64,000 bases of DNA from Pseudomonas entomophila L48 (GCF_000026105.1 NC_008027.1:5228501-5292500), one strand, 5' to 3'. Shown: positions 50,481 to 61,598, numbered from the stretch's first letter. A program made the numbers and translations. The notes: generated by a model from the sequence alone, not told the origin.

Positions 50481-51732
50481 GCGATAGCACCAGGTGCAGC
50501 CCCCCTGCCAGCAGCAATGCCGGCAGGGTCGCCCCCAGCTCCGGCGCCGCGTTCGCCATCAGGTGATAGGCCGCCACCCCCACCGCCCAGGCCAGCAACG
50601 CCTGCCAGTGCAACCCCTCCACCACCGCCGGCAAACGGCGGCGACGGACCACGAAGTGGTCCACCAGCACCACGCCGAACAATGGCGCGAATACCGAGCC
50701 GATCAGCAGCAGGAAGTTCTGGTACTGGGCCAACGGCGCCAGCAGGGCGATCAGCGTACAAAGCACACCGATGGCCAAGGCCAGGTGCTCGACCTTTAGC
50801 TTGATCAGCAGCCCGGTGGAAACCGCAGCGGAATGAATGTCGGCGAAGGCGTTCTCCGACTCGTCCAGCAGAATCAGCAGCAGCGGAATACCCAGCCCGG
50901 CGCCTGCCAGCGCCAGCAGCAGTGCATTCACCTCACCGCTCGGTGCGAACGCCAGGGTGTAGGCCACACCCAGGCTCATCAACCAGGCATTGCCGATGAA
51001 AAAGCCCAGCGCCGTGCCGCCGAACACCCGGCTGGCGCGCTGGCCAAAGCGTGAATAGTCGGCGATCAACGGCAACCACGACAGCGGCATGGCAATGACG
51101 ACGTCAAAGCCCACGGCCTGGGACAGCGAACCGTCCCCTGGGCGGCGCCACAGTTCGGCCAGGTCGGCCTTGGCGAACAGGTTCCAGGTCAGCCACAGGC
51201 AGGCGCCGAGCAACAGCCAGATGCCCCATTTGCGCAGCACCTTGCGCACGAAGGCCAGCGGCCCGCTGACCGCCAGGAGCGTCGCCAGGGCGCCAAAGCA
51301 CAGGGTCCACAACAGTGGGCTGCTCCAGTGGCTGCCTTCTCCGAACGCGCGCGTACCCAGCAGACTGGCGGCGTCGCGCATGACGATGATCTCGAACGAG
51401 CCCCAGCCGATCAGTTGCAGCAGGTTGAGCAAGGCCGGCAGGCGCGCGCCGTGGCGGCCCAGGGTCAGGCGCAGGCTGCCCATCGCCGACAAGCCGGTGT
51501 CGCTGCCGATCACGCCAGCCGCCGCGAGCAGCAGCACCCCGACCGCCGTGCCGAGGGTGATCGCCAGGATCGAGCCGGCCAGGCCCAGACCTGGCGCCAG
51601 CAGCCCGCCGACCTGCAGGACCATCAGGCCGATGCCGAGGGAGAACCACAGCGAGAACAGGTCGCGGGCACCGAACTGGCGGTGGTGGGAGGGGACCGGG
51701 TGGTCGGGGGAGAAATGGCTGGGTGATGTCAT
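50449..51732 (-). CDS. NCS1-family cytosine/hydroxymethylpyrimidine-type permease
   Basis: A 427-residue inner-membrane transporter with about twelve helices of the NCS1 (cytosine/purine permease) fold: LGIGLMVLQVGGLLAPGLG near the start and WLPLIADYSRFGQRAS in the middle. It lies 149 bases downstream of thiC on the same strand. CytX-type members of this family are found next to thiamine genes and are thought to import the pyrimidine precursor HMP; the position makes that substrate likely, but it is inference. Normal length. Confidence 0.85.
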   Translation of the reverse strand: MTSPSHFSPDHPVPSHHRQFGARDLFSLWFSLGIGLMVLQVGGLLAPGLGLAGSILAITLGTAVGVLLLAAAGVIGSDTGLSAMGSLRLTLGRHGARLPALLNLLQLIGWGSFEIIVMRDAASLLGTRAFGEGSHWSSPLLWTLCFGALATLLAVSGPLAFVRKVLRKWGIWLLLGACLWLTWNLFAKADLAELWRRPGDGSLSQAVGFDVVIAMPLSWLPLIADYSRFGQRASRVFGGTALGFFIGNAWLMSLGVAYTLAFAPSGEVNALLLALAGAGLGIPLLLILLDESENAFADIHSAAVSTGLLIKLKVEHLALAIGVLCTLIALLAPLAQYQNFLLLIGSVFAPLFGVVLVDHFVVRRRRLPAVVEGLHWQALLAWAVGVAAYHLMANAAPELGATLPALLLAGGLHLVLSLSRARETARA

Positions 51733-51784
51733 GGGAGGCTCGCCGGAATATTGGAATTGTTGCTGGCGAGGACTTTGTCCTCGA

Positions 51785-51851
51785 TTCGCGGCACAAGGCC
51801 GCTCCTACAGAGACCTGCACCGTCCCTGTAGGAGCGGCCTTGTGCCGCGAA
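51785..51851. repeat. Inverted REP pair (GCGGCCTTGTGCCGC class) between thiC and the permease
   Basis: TTCGCGGCACAAGGCCGCTCC faces GTAGGAGCGGCCTTGTGCCGC (each listed to 20-21 bases at most by key region). Same class as the pair near 48-170. Lies after thiC and before the permease start, so it may tune read-through into the permease. Confidence 0.8.
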
Positions 51852-51852
51852 A

Positions 51853-51869
51853 GGGCCGCGACGCGGCCC
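51853..51869 (-). terminator. Weak hairpin after thiC
   Basis: GGGCCGCG and CGCGGCCC form an almost loop-free stem; on the minus strand it is followed only by TTT. It may work together with the REP pair. Not a strong intrinsic terminator. Confidence 0.4.
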
Positions 51870-51880
51870 CCAAGGTTTAC

Positions 51881-54022
<2,142 letters not shown>

Positions 54023-54030
54023 ACATGCGC

Positions 54031-54060
54031 AGTCTAGACTGGAGTGGCCGGCAAAGCCAA
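54031..54060 (-). promoter_or_regulatory. Probable sigma70 promoter of thiC
   Basis: On the minus strand TTGGCT (54055-54060), an 18-base spacer and TAGACT (54031-54036), ending about ten bases before the riboswitch. Position is right for a transcript that starts at the aptamer. Confidence 0.5.
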
Positions 54061-54100
54061 GCGGGTAAATCCGGGGGTGATAAATGGCACAAGCGGCGGA

Positions 54101-54129
54101 TTGTTGAGGACGGCGCGCGGCACTACACT
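54101..54129 (+). promoter_or_regulatory. Probable sigma70 promoter of tolC
   Basis: TTGTTG (54101-54106), a 17-base spacer and TACACT (54124-54129), 58 bases before the tolC start codon. Confidence 0.55.
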
Positions 54130-54186
54130 GGCGCATCGCTCGATACCCGACAGTACAGTAAATAAAATTTGATCAAGGATTGCCCT

Positions 54187-55623
54187 ATGCTGCGCAAACT
54201 CTCACTGGCAATTGCCGTGTCTTGTGCGTCCCACGGAGTGGCCTGGGCAGTGGATACGCCCACGACGGTGAAGACCGACCTGGTCAGCGTCTACCAGGAA
54301 GCGGTCGACAACAACGCCGACCTGGCCGCCGCCCGCGCCGACTATGGCGCCCGCCGTGAAGTGGTGCCCCAGGCCCGCGCCGGCCTGCTGCCCAACCTCT
54401 CGGCCGGTGCCGAGATGATGAACACCCGGACCAAGCTCGACGAGCCGTCGATCACCTCCAACCGCAGCGGCAACGCCTGGAGCGCCACCCTGGCGCAACC
54501 GATCTTCCGCGCCGACCGCTGGTTCCAGTTGCAGGCCGCCGAGTCCGTCAACGAACAGGCCGCGCTGGAACTGTCGGCCACCGAGCAGAACCTGATCCTG
54601 CAGACTGCCGAGAACTACTTCGCCGTGCTGCGCGCCCAGGACAACCTGGCCTCGACCAAAGCTGAAGAAGCGGCCTTCAAGCGCCAGCTGGACCAATCCA
54701 ACGAACGCTTCGACGTCGGCCTTTCGGACAAGACCGACGTGCTGCAATCGCAAGCCAGCTACGACACTGCCCGGGCCAACCGGATCATCGCCGAGCGCCA
54801 GGTGCAGGATGCCTTCGAAGCCCTGATCACCCTGACCAACCGCCAGTACAGCGCGATCCAGGGCGTGGTCCACACCCTGCCGGTGCAGGTGCCGACCCCC
54901 AACGACGCCAAGGCCTGGGTCGAGACCGCCGGGCGGCAGAACCTCAACCTGCTGGCGACCAACCACGCCGTGACGGCCGCCGAAGAGACCGTACGCCAGC
55001 GCAAGGCCGGCCATGCGCCGACCCTTGATGCCGTGGCGAAATACCAGAAGGGTGACAACGACAATCTCGGTTTCACCAACTCGCAATTGCAACCGAACGT
55101 GCATTACGGTCGTGACGTGGAACAGACCAGCATCGGCCTGCAACTGAACATCCCGATCTACAGTGGCGGCCTGACCAGCTCGCAGGTTCGCGAAGCCTAC
55201 GCGCGCCTCACTCAGACCGAACAGCAGCGCGAAAGCCTGCGCCGCCAGGTGGTGGAGAACACCCGCAACCTGCACCGCGCGGTGAACACCGACGTCGAGC
55301 AAGTGCAGGCGCGCAAGCAGTCGATCATCTCCAACCAGAGCGCGCTGGAAGCCACCGAGATCGGCTACCAGGTGGGTACCCGCAACATCGTCGATGTGCT
55401 CGACGCCCAGCGCCAGCTGTACACCTCGGTGCGCGACTATAACAACAGCCGCTATGACTACATCCTCGACAACCTGCGCCTGAAGCAGGCCGCGGGCACG
55501 TTGAGCCCGCAGGACCTGCAGGACCTTGGGCGCTACCTGAAAGCCGACTACAACCCGGACAAGGACTTCCTGCCACCGGACCTGGCGGCGGCGGCGGCGA
55601 AGAACTTCGAACGCCGCCCCTGA
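54187..55623 (+). CDS. tolC: TolC-family outer-membrane channel protein
   Basis: Trimeric outer-membrane exit duct used by efflux pumps and type I secretion. The 478-residue precursor has a signal peptide (MLRKLSLAIAVSCASHGVAWA, about 1-21) and two repeated OEP domains, each with a long helical hairpin; NYFAVLRAQDNLASTKAEEA and GTRNIVDVLDAQRQLYTSV are typical of the family. ATG at 54187 is preferred to an upstream ATG that would add six residues. Divergent from thiC; downstream is a REP pair. Best match is to E. coli-type TolC rather than OprM, since there is no lipobox. Confidence 0.92.
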   Translation: MLRKLSLAIAVSCASHGVAWAVDTPTTVKTDLVSVYQEAVDNNADLAAARADYGARREVVPQARAGLLPNLSAGAEMMNTRTKLDEPSITSNRSGNAWSATLAQPIFRADRWFQLQAAESVNEQAALELSATEQNLILQTAENYFAVLRAQDNLASTKAEEAAFKRQLDQSNERFDVGLSDKTDVLQSQASYDTARANRIIAERQVQDAFEALITLTNRQYSAIQGVVHTLPVQVPTPNDAKAWVETAGRQNLNLLATNHAVTAAEETVRQRKAGHAPTLDAVAKYQKGDNDNLGFTNSQLQPNVHYGRDVEQTSIGLQLNIPIYSGGLTSSQVREAYARLTQTEQQRESLRRQVVENTRNLHRAVNTDVEQVQARKQSIISNQSALEATEIGYQVGTRNIVDVLDAQRQLYTSVRDYNNSRYDYILDNLRLKQAAGTLSPQDLQDLGRYLKADYNPDKDFLPPDLAAAAAKNFERRP

Positions 55624-55647
55624 TTGCCGACCCAGGCACCGCCATAC

Positions 55648-55738
55648 CTGTAGGAGCCAGCGTTGCTGGCGAACGGCGCCACGCCGTTTTCGCTAGCAAG
55701 GCTACGCCTTGCATCGCCAGCAAAGCTGGCTCCTACAG
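55648..55738. repeat. REP pair (CCAGCNTTGCTGG class) overlapping the waaA stop codon
   Basis: Two opposed units, GTAGGAGCCAGCGTTGCTGG and its partner ending GGCTCCTACAG, with an inner palindrome. The TAG inside the second unit (55733-55735 on the minus strand) is the stop codon of waaA. Confidence 0.85.
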
Positions 55739-57001
55739 CAGCCTTGCCAGCCCATCCAGCAGGCGCTGCAACGCGCCCTGATTAGCCTGCATCACCGCCC
55801 TGCCCGCCTCGCCCATGCGTCGGGCATCCTGGGGCAGCTCCACCAGTCGGCGCACCGCCCCTGCCAGCCCTTCGGCGTCATCCACCTGCTGCAACGCTCC
55901 CGCCTCGCGCAGCATCGCGCTGATCTCGAGGAAGTTGAACACGTGCGGCCCCATGAGCACCGGCAACGCCAATGCCGCTGGCTCCAACGGGTTGTGCCCG
56001 CCCGTGGGCACCAGGCTGCCGCCGACGAAGGCGATGTCGGCCAGGGCATAGAGGAACAGCAATTCCCCCATGGTGTCACCCAGCAACACCTGGGTCTGCG
56101 CCGCCACCGGCTCGCCCAGCGAGCGGCGCACCGTGGCGAACTGCTCGGCGCACAGGGCATGCACCGCGTTGAATCGCTCGGGATGGCGCGGCACCAGGAT
56201 CAGCAGCGCATCACTGTGCACCTGCAGCAATTGCTGGTGGGCAGCGAGAATCAACGCATCCTCACCGTCATGGGTACTGGCGGCGATCCATACCGGGCGC
56301 TGGGTCGCGCCCCACTGCCCACGCAGCTCACGGGCACGCGGCAACAACTGCTCGTCGACCTTCAGGTCGAACTTGATCGAGCCGGTCACTTGCACGCACT
56401 CGGCGCGGGCACTCAGGCTGCGAAAACGCTCGGCCTCGGTCTCGGTCTGCACCGCGATCAGGCTCATCTCCTCGAGCATCGGCCGGGTCAGGCCGGCGAA
56501 ACGGGCATAGCCCCGCGCCGAACGTTCGGACAGCCGTGCATTGGCCAGCGCCACCGGAATGCCGCGCTTCGCGCACTGGTGGATATGATTGGGCCACAGC
56601 TCGGTTTCCATGATGACGCCCAGCTTCGGCCGCACATGGTCGAGGAAGCGCCCCGCCGCCCACGGCAAATCGTAGGGCAGGTAGCAGTGCTGCACCCGTG
56701 GCTCGTTGGCGAACATCGCATGGATCCGCTCCGAGCCGGTCGGGGTCATGCAGGTGAGCGTGATGGGCAGGTCCGGGTACTGCGCGAGCAGGGCGCGAAC
56801 CATCGGTGCGGCGGCGATGCTCTCGCCCACCGAGACCGCATGTACCCAGATGCCTCCCTGGCGCAGCGGCGGCAACTGCCAGGCGAAGCGCTCTGCAATG
56901 CGCGCTCGGTAGGCCGGCGCCTTGCGCCCGCGCAGGAACAGGCGCAGCGCGACCAGCGGCAGGCCCAGGTGAAACAGCAGGGTATAGAGGGTTCTGTTCA
57001 T
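55733..57001 (-). CDS. waaA: 3-deoxy-D-manno-octulosonic acid (Kdo) transferase
   Basis: Adds Kdo residues from CMP-Kdo to lipid IVA in LPS core synthesis, at the inner membrane. The 422-residue GT-B glycosyltransferase begins MNRTLYTLLFHLGLPLVA (membrane-associating helix), has WVHAVSVGESIAAAPM in the N-terminal half and AFVGGSLVPTGGHNPLEPAA in the C-terminal half. ATG at 57001 is used; the upstream extension overlaps the LysR gene region. The last codons and stop come from a REP unit. Confidence 0.95.
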   Translation of the reverse strand: MNRTLYTLLFHLGLPLVALRLFLRGRKAPAYRARIAERFAWQLPPLRQGGIWVHAVSVGESIAAAPMVRALLAQYPDLPITLTCMTPTGSERIHAMFANEPRVQHCYLPYDLPWAAGRFLDHVRPKLGVIMETELWPNHIHQCAKRGIPVALANARLSERSARGYARFAGLTRPMLEEMSLIAVQTETEAERFRSLSARAECVQVTGSIKFDLKVDEQLLPRARELRGQWGATQRPVWIAASTHDGEDALILAAHQQLLQVHSDALLILVPRHPERFNAVHALCAEQFATVRRSLGEPVAAQTQVLLGDTMGELLFLYALADIAFVGGSLVPTGGHNPLEPAALALPVLMGPHVFNFLEISAMLREAGALQQVDDAEGLAGAVRRLVELPQDARRMGEAGRAVMQANQGALQRLLDGLARLL

Positions 57002-57039
57002 GGCGGCGGAGTTTACTAGGAACCGCGCGAAAAGGCCTG

Positions 57040-57930
57040 TCAGCCAATCGCTCGCAAGTGCACGGCGAAGCGCTCGGCCAGCCATTGGGCGGCCGGCCCC
57101 AGCGGTTCGTCACGGCGCCAGGCCAGCTCCGCGACCAGCGCTGGCGGGCGCCACTCGCTGTCCAGCTCGACCATCTGTGCCTGGTAGGTGGGGTACTGCA
57201 CCACATGGCGGGGCAGCCAAGCCCACCCCAGGCCGCGCATCAGCAGCTCGGCCATGGCGTAGAAACTGTCGGCGCGCCAGACCTGCGGGCTGATCGCCTC
57301 GCCACCGGGGTAGCCGCTTTGCTGGGGGGTGATCAGCAATTGACGATGGCGGGCCAGTTGCTGGCGGCTGACCTTGGCCAGGCCGGCCAGTGGATGGTCG
57401 ACGGCACACACCGTGACCATCTCGACACTGCCCAGCGCGCGGCGCTCAAGCGAAGCCGGAATGCTTTCGTGATGGAAGAACAGGCCAAGGTCGGCGCGCC
57501 GCTCCACTAGCTTGCGTGCCACATCCCCCTGGGCACCGCTGGCCAGTTGGACCTCCAGGTAGGGGAAGCGCGCCGCCAGTTCGTCGAGGCTATCGATCAC
57601 CGGCTGGTACGGCATGGCCTCGTCCTGGGCCACCCGCAGCAAGGCTTCCTGACCACGCATCAATGCCAGGGCACGACCGTCGAGCCGTTCGCACTGGCGC
57701 AAGAGTTCGCGGGCATCCTCCAACAACGCGGCGCCGCTTTCGGTCAGCCGGGGCTGGCGCCCGCTGCTGCGCTCGAACAGCGCCACGCCCAAGTCCGCCT
57801 CCAACAAGGCGATGGCGTTGCTTACCGCCGACTGCGCCCTGCGCTGCTCGCGCGCCACGGCGGAAAACGAACGCAGTTCCGCCGTGCGCACGAACAGCCG
57901 CAGTTGCTCCAGGTTCCAGTGCTCGGCCAT
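57040..57930 (-). CDS. LysR-family transcriptional regulator
   Basis: A 296-residue regulator with an N-terminal winged helix-turn-helix (NLEQLRLFVRTAELRSFSAVA then AQSAVSNAIALLEADLGVALFER; key residues RSFSAVA and SAVSNAI) and a periplasmic-binding-type effector domain (about 90-296). It is divergent from the SMR transporter gene with about 90 bases between start codons, so it probably controls that gene. Effector unknown. The ATG at 57930 is chosen over one at 57936. Confidence 0.93.
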   Translation of the reverse strand: MAEHWNLEQLRLFVRTAELRSFSAVAREQRRAQSAVSNAIALLEADLGVALFERSSGRQPRLTESGAALLEDARELLRQCERLDGRALALMRGQEALLRVAQDEAMPYQPVIDSLDELAARFPYLEVQLASGAQGDVARKLVERRADLGLFFHHESIPASLERRALGSVEMVTVCAVDHPLAGLAKVSRQQLARHRQLLITPQQSGYPGGEAISPQVWRADSFYAMAELLMRGLGWAWLPRHVVQYPTYQAQMVELDSEWRPPALVAELAWRRDEPLGPAAQWLAERFAVHLRAIG

Positions 57931-58020
57931 GACCAACCCATCTCCAAATCAGATAGGTAATGACTTTACCGCATCTTGGCATCCTCTAGAATGCACAGCC
58001 AGCAACGGAGGACCCGCACC

Positions 58021-58353
58021 ATGAACGCCTATACCTATCTCGCCATCGCCATCTGCGCCGAAGTCATCGCCACCGCCTCCATGAAGGCGGTCAAGGGGCT
58101 GAGCACGCCGCTGCCGCTGCTGTTGATGATCTGCGGCTACGGGGTGGCGTTCTGGATGCTGACCCTGGTGGTGCGCAGCATTCCGGTGGGCATCGCTTAT
58201 GCGATCTGGTCGGGGCTGGGCATCGTGCTGATCAGTGTCGCGGCCCTGGTGATCTATGGGCAGAAGCTGGATGTCCCGGCGATGCTGGGCATGGCCATGA
58301 TCGTCGGCGGCGTGGTGGTGATCCAGGTGTTCTCCAACACCGCCGGGCACTGA
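58021..58353 (+). CDS. Small multidrug resistance (SMR) transporter
   Basis: A 110-residue, four-helix inner-membrane exporter of the EmrE/Qac type. The essential Glu14 is present in CAEVIATASMK, and the AIWSGLG segment in helix 3 matches the Trp63 region of EmrE. Proton-coupled export of cationic drugs or guanidinium-like compounds is known for the family; the substrate here is not evident. It is divergent from a LysR gene. ATG at 58021 is the family start. Confidence 0.92.
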   Translation: MNAYTYLAIAICAEVIATASMKAVKGLSTPLPLLLMICGYGVAFWMLTLVVRSIPVGIAYAIWSGLGIVLISVAALVIYGQKLDVPAMLGMAMIVGGVVVIQVFSNTAGH

Positions 58354-58364
58354 CGCCGCTCCCC

Positions 58365-58449
58365 CTGTAGGAGCCAGCTTGCTGGCGAACACGCTCGACA
58401 CCGACTGGCAAGGCTGCGCCTTGCATCGCCAGCAAGCTGGCTCCTACAG
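58365..58449. repeat. Inverted REP pair (CCAGCTTGCTGG class)
   Basis: CTGTAGGAGCCAGCTTGCTGG faces CCAGCAAGCTGGCTCCTACAG (key boxes given) with an inner CAAGGCTGCGCCTTG hairpin, between the SMR gene and the FAD oxidoreductase gene. Confidence 0.85.
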
Positions 58450-58518
58450 GTCCTGTGCAAGCTGGCCGAGGGCTTAGCCTGTATACTGCGCACCTGTCCC
58501 AGCTTTCGAGGTGCCCGC

Positions 58519-59694
58519 ATGCCATCCGCCATTTCCACTGACGTGCTGATCGTCGGCGCCGGGGTCGCAGGCCTCTGGCTCAACGCCCGCCTGCGCCGTC
58601 TGGGCTATTCGACAGTGCTGGTGGAGCGCGCCAGCCTGGGCGGCGAGCAGACCATCAAGTCGCAGGGGATCATCCACGGCGGCACCAAGTACGCCCTGCA
58701 CGGCGCCCTGACCGGCGCCTCCGAGGCCATCGCCGACATGCCACGGCGCTGGCGCGAAGCGCTGGCCGGCAACGGCGAGCTGGATCTGACGGGCACCCGC
58801 CTGTTGTCCGACGCTCACTATCTGTGGTCTCCCGGCACCCTGGCCGGCAACCTCACCAGCTTCTTCGCCAGCAAGGCCGTGCGCGGCCGGGTCGACCAGG
58901 TCAAGGGCGAGCAACTGCCCCCGGCGCTGCAGGATCGGGCGTTCAAGGGCAAGGTCTACCGCCTGGCCGAGCTGGTCATCGACGTGCCCAGCCTGCTGGC
59001 CAACCTTGCACAGCTGGCCGGCGACAGCCTGCTGGCGGGCGAACATATCGAGCCCCTGCGCGACGACGGCGAACTGAGCGGGCTGATCGTCGATGGTCGC
59101 GAGATCCGCGCCCAACGCATCGTCCTCAGCGCCGGTGGCGGCACGGCGGACCTGCTGCACGCCCTTGGTCTCGACCAGCCCGCCATGCAGCGCCGCCCAC
59201 TGCACATGGTCCTGGCCAAGGGGCCCAACCTCAAACCCCTGTACGCCCACTGCCTGGGCGGTGGCCCCAAGCCACGCATCACCGTGACCACCCACCCGGC
59301 CGCCGACGGCCAGTGGGTGTGGTACCTCGGCGGCGACATCGCCGAGGCCGACGGCGTGGCCCGCGAGCCTGCCGCGCAGATCGCCGCGGCGCAGAAGGAA
59401 GTTGCCGGCCTGTTGCCCTGGGTCGACCAGAACCAGGTACGCTGGGCCACCCTGCGGGTCGACCGCGCCGAGCCCGCGCAATCGGGCCTGGTGCGCCCGG
59501 ACAACGCCTTCCTCGCCGAACAGCAGCGCCTGCTGGTGGGCTGGCCGACCAAGCTGGCCCTGGCGCCGGACTTTGCCGACCGTGTGCTGGCCAGCTTCGA
59601 GCGTGACGGTATCCGCCCCTCGGCGCAGCCAGACTTGGCCGACCTGCCGCGTCCACCGCTGGGTGTACCCGCCTGGGAGCAACTGCTGCCATGA
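58519..59694 (+). CDS. FAD-dependent oxidoreductase (DAO/GlpD-like)
   Basis: A 391-residue flavoprotein with an N-terminal FAD dinucleotide-binding motif VLIVGAGVAGLWLNARL and the DAO-family segment GGEQTIKSQGIIHGGTKYALHG. The substrate is unknown; the fold is used for amino acid, glycerol phosphate and hydroxyglutarate oxidation. Its stop overlaps the aldo/keto reductase start by four bases, so the two are coupled. A conserved TATACT lies shortly upstream, but the -35 is not clear. Confidence 0.85.
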   Translation: MPSAISTDVLIVGAGVAGLWLNARLRRLGYSTVLVERASLGGEQTIKSQGIIHGGTKYALHGALTGASEAIADMPRRWREALAGNGELDLTGTRLLSDAHYLWSPGTLAGNLTSFFASKAVRGRVDQVKGEQLPPALQDRAFKGKVYRLAELVIDVPSLLANLAQLAGDSLLAGEHIEPLRDDGELSGLIVDGREIRAQRIVLSAGGGTADLLHALGLDQPAMQRRPLHMVLAKGPNLKPLYAHCLGGGPKPRITVTTHPAADGQWVWYLGGDIAEADGVAREPAAQIAAAQKEVAGLLPWVDQNQVRWATLRVDRAEPAQSGLVRPDNAFLAEQQRLLVGWPTKLALAPDFADRVLASFERDGIRPSAQPDLADLPRPPLGVPAWEQLLP

Positions 59695-60503
59695 GCCTGC
59701 CAACCCTGCACGACCACCACCGCCCCTTGGGCAGCACCGGCCTGCGCGTATCGCCCCTGGGCCTGGGCACGGTCAAGCTGGGCCGTGACCAGGGGGTGAA
59801 GTACCCCAACGGTTTCACCATCCCCGATGACCAAACCGCCCGTCTGCTGCTCGGGCAGGCGCGCGAACTGGGGATCAACCTGCTCGACACCGCCCCAGCC
59901 TACGGCCGCAGCGAGGAGCGCCTGGGCCCGCTGCTGCGCGGCCAGCGTGACAAGTGGGTCATCGTCAGCAAGGTTGGTGAAGAGTTCGACAACGGTCAGT
60001 CGCATTTCGACTTCAGTGCCGCCCACACACGCCGCTCTGTCGAGCGCAGCCTCAAACGCCTGGAAACCGACCGCATCGAGCTGGTGCTGGTGCACTCCGA
60101 CGGCAACGACCTGGCGATCCTCGAACACGAGGCGGTCTATGAAACCCTCGCCACGCTCAAGCAGGAGGGCAAGATTCTCGGCTATGGTTTCTCCGGCAAG
60201 ACCGTTGCCGGCGGCCTGAAAGCCTTGGAGCAGGGCGACTGCGCCATGGTCACCTACAACCTCAACGAGCAGGCGGAACGCCCGGTGCTGGACTACGCTG
60301 CCGAGCACGGCAAGGCGATCCTGGTGAAGAAGGCTCTGGCCAGCGGGCACATCTGCCTGGCGCCTGGCGTCGACCCGGTACAGGCCAGCTTCGAGCTGCT
60401 GTTTGCCCATCCAGGCGTCAACAGTGCCATTGTCGGCACCATCAACCCGGTTCACCTGGCCCACAACGTGGCCACCGTCGCCCGCATCCTGGGTCGCCCC
60501 TGA
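59691..60503 (+). CDS. Aldo/keto reductase
   Basis: A 270-residue NAD(P)H-dependent reductase with a TIM-barrel fold. The catalytic set is visible: DTAPAYGRSEERLG (Asp and Tyr), VIVSKVG (Lys) and ELVLVHSDG (His), together with a C-terminal AIVGTINPVHLAHN cofactor segment. Substrate unknown. Coupled to the upstream FAD oxidoreductase, so both may act in one small-molecule pathway. Confidence 0.9.
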   Translation: MSLPTLHDHHRPLGSTGLRVSPLGLGTVKLGRDQGVKYPNGFTIPDDQTARLLLGQARELGINLLDTAPAYGRSEERLGPLLRGQRDKWVIVSKVGEEFDNGQSHFDFSAAHTRRSVERSLKRLETDRIELVLVHSDGNDLAILEHEAVYETLATLKQEGKILGYGFSGKTVAGGLKALEQGDCAMVTYNLNEQAERPVLDYAAEHGKAILVKKALASGHICLAPGVDPVQASFELLFAHPGVNSAIVGTINPVHLAHNVATVARILGRP

Positions 60504-60540
60504 GCCGCCTGGGCGGGGGCCCATCGCAAGGAGGAGCCTC

Positions 60541-61509
60541 GTGCCGCGTACGCTGATCCGCAAGAACCCGAGCAACTTCAAGACCCTGCCCCTGCATGTC
60601 GAGGCCACGCACGACGGCCTCACCTACCAGAGCATCGGCATGCCGCTGAACTTCGCCCAGACGCTGCAGCGGCGCAAGGCGATCCAGTTGCAGAACAGTG
60701 ACCACTTTGTGGCCGAGCTGGCCAACCTGGGCGTGTCGGTACGCCTGACCCTGCATTGGCATGGCCGCGACTATTGGGTGCTGGTGCGTCAACGCCGCCA
60801 GGATCGCGGCGATGTGGTGCTGAAACTGATCTCTGGCTATGTGCCCGCCCACGAACTGAACCTGCCCCTGCATACAGCGATTCAGGAGGTGGCCGAGGAG
60901 TGCCTGCTGGAAACACCCGAAGGCTGGCTCGGCGGCCGCTTCAATGACACCTGGCTGCCAGCGCCCTACGCCGACGCCCTGCATTATCGAGAGGCCCTGC
61001 CTTTCGTCCTGACACCGGCCTCGGGAGCCGCGCGCCCCGTGCACTGTGGCAACCTGATGTTGCTGGAGCGGCCACAAGCCTATGTGCACCTGCCCACTGC
61101 ATCGTTGCAACTGATCTACGACCTGCGTCTTGAAGTGCCCAGGGAAGCCAAGTCACTGAGCCTGTTCCATGTCGACGAACGCCTCGAAGGCGACCAGTTG
61201 GTGGCACGCCTGGACCGCAAGCGCCCCGACCTGTACCTGATGCCCTTGCAGGACGGCAAGCCACTGGCAGAGCTCTACACCGTGAAAAAGGACCAACTGT
61301 TGCCAGCCAGCACGCGCGGGCTATGGCTGGCGGAGAGTTTCGCTCGCCAGGAAGGCTGGGTCGTTCGGGATGAGCGGGTGCGCTGGAAGCAATGGCTGAA
61401 GGACCAAGGGCTGGTCGAAAGCAGGGCGGCGCCGGCGTCGCACCTGGAGCGCTTCAGTGACAAGGCGCGTGCCCTGCTGGAGCGGGCGCGCACCTCACTG
61501 CATAAATAG
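60541..61509 (+). CDS. Unknown protein with a divergent Nudix-like segment
   Basis: A 322-residue protein I cannot name. Residues 99-120 read as a loose Nudix box (Gly99, Glu105, then QEVAEE at 115-120) but spacing is two residues longer than the consensus, so catalysis is uncertain. The C-terminal third is Arg/Lys/Leu-rich and helical. GTG at 60541 is chosen because AAGGAGGAG lies just upstream. It follows the aldo/keto reductase by 37 bases and ends in a REP pair. Membrane segments are not seen. Confidence 0.65.
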   Translation: MPRTLIRKNPSNFKTLPLHVEATHDGLTYQSIGMPLNFAQTLQRRKAIQLQNSDHFVAELANLGVSVRLTLHWHGRDYWVLVRQRRQDRGDVVLKLISGYVPAHELNLPLHTAIQEVAEECLLETPEGWLGGRFNDTWLPAPYADALHYREALPFVLTPASGAARPVHCGNLMLLERPQAYVHLPTASLQLIYDLRLEVPREAKSLSLFHVDERLEGDQLVARLDRKRPDLYLMPLQDGKPLAELYTVKKDQLLPASTRGLWLAESFARQEGWVVRDERVRWKQWLKDQGLVESRAAPASHLERFSDKARALLERARTSLHK

Positions 61510-61518
61510 GCCAACCCT

Positions 61519-61588
61519 CTGTAGGAGCCAGCCTTGCTGGCGAACACTGCGCAGAAACCGGTTCGCCAGCAAGGCTGGCTCCTACAGG
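61519..61588. repeat. Inverted REP pair (CCAGCCTTGCTGG class)
   Basis: CTGTAGGAGCCAGCCTTGCTGG faces its reverse complement, between the convergent unknown gene and hldE. Confidence 0.85.
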
Positions 61589-61598
61589 AAGGTCGATG

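Noticed and set aside
58482..58487. Sigma70 promoter for the FAD oxidoreductase gene
   Set aside because: TATACT is a good -10 box, but no acceptable -35 lies 16-18 bases upstream, so I do not list it as a promoter.
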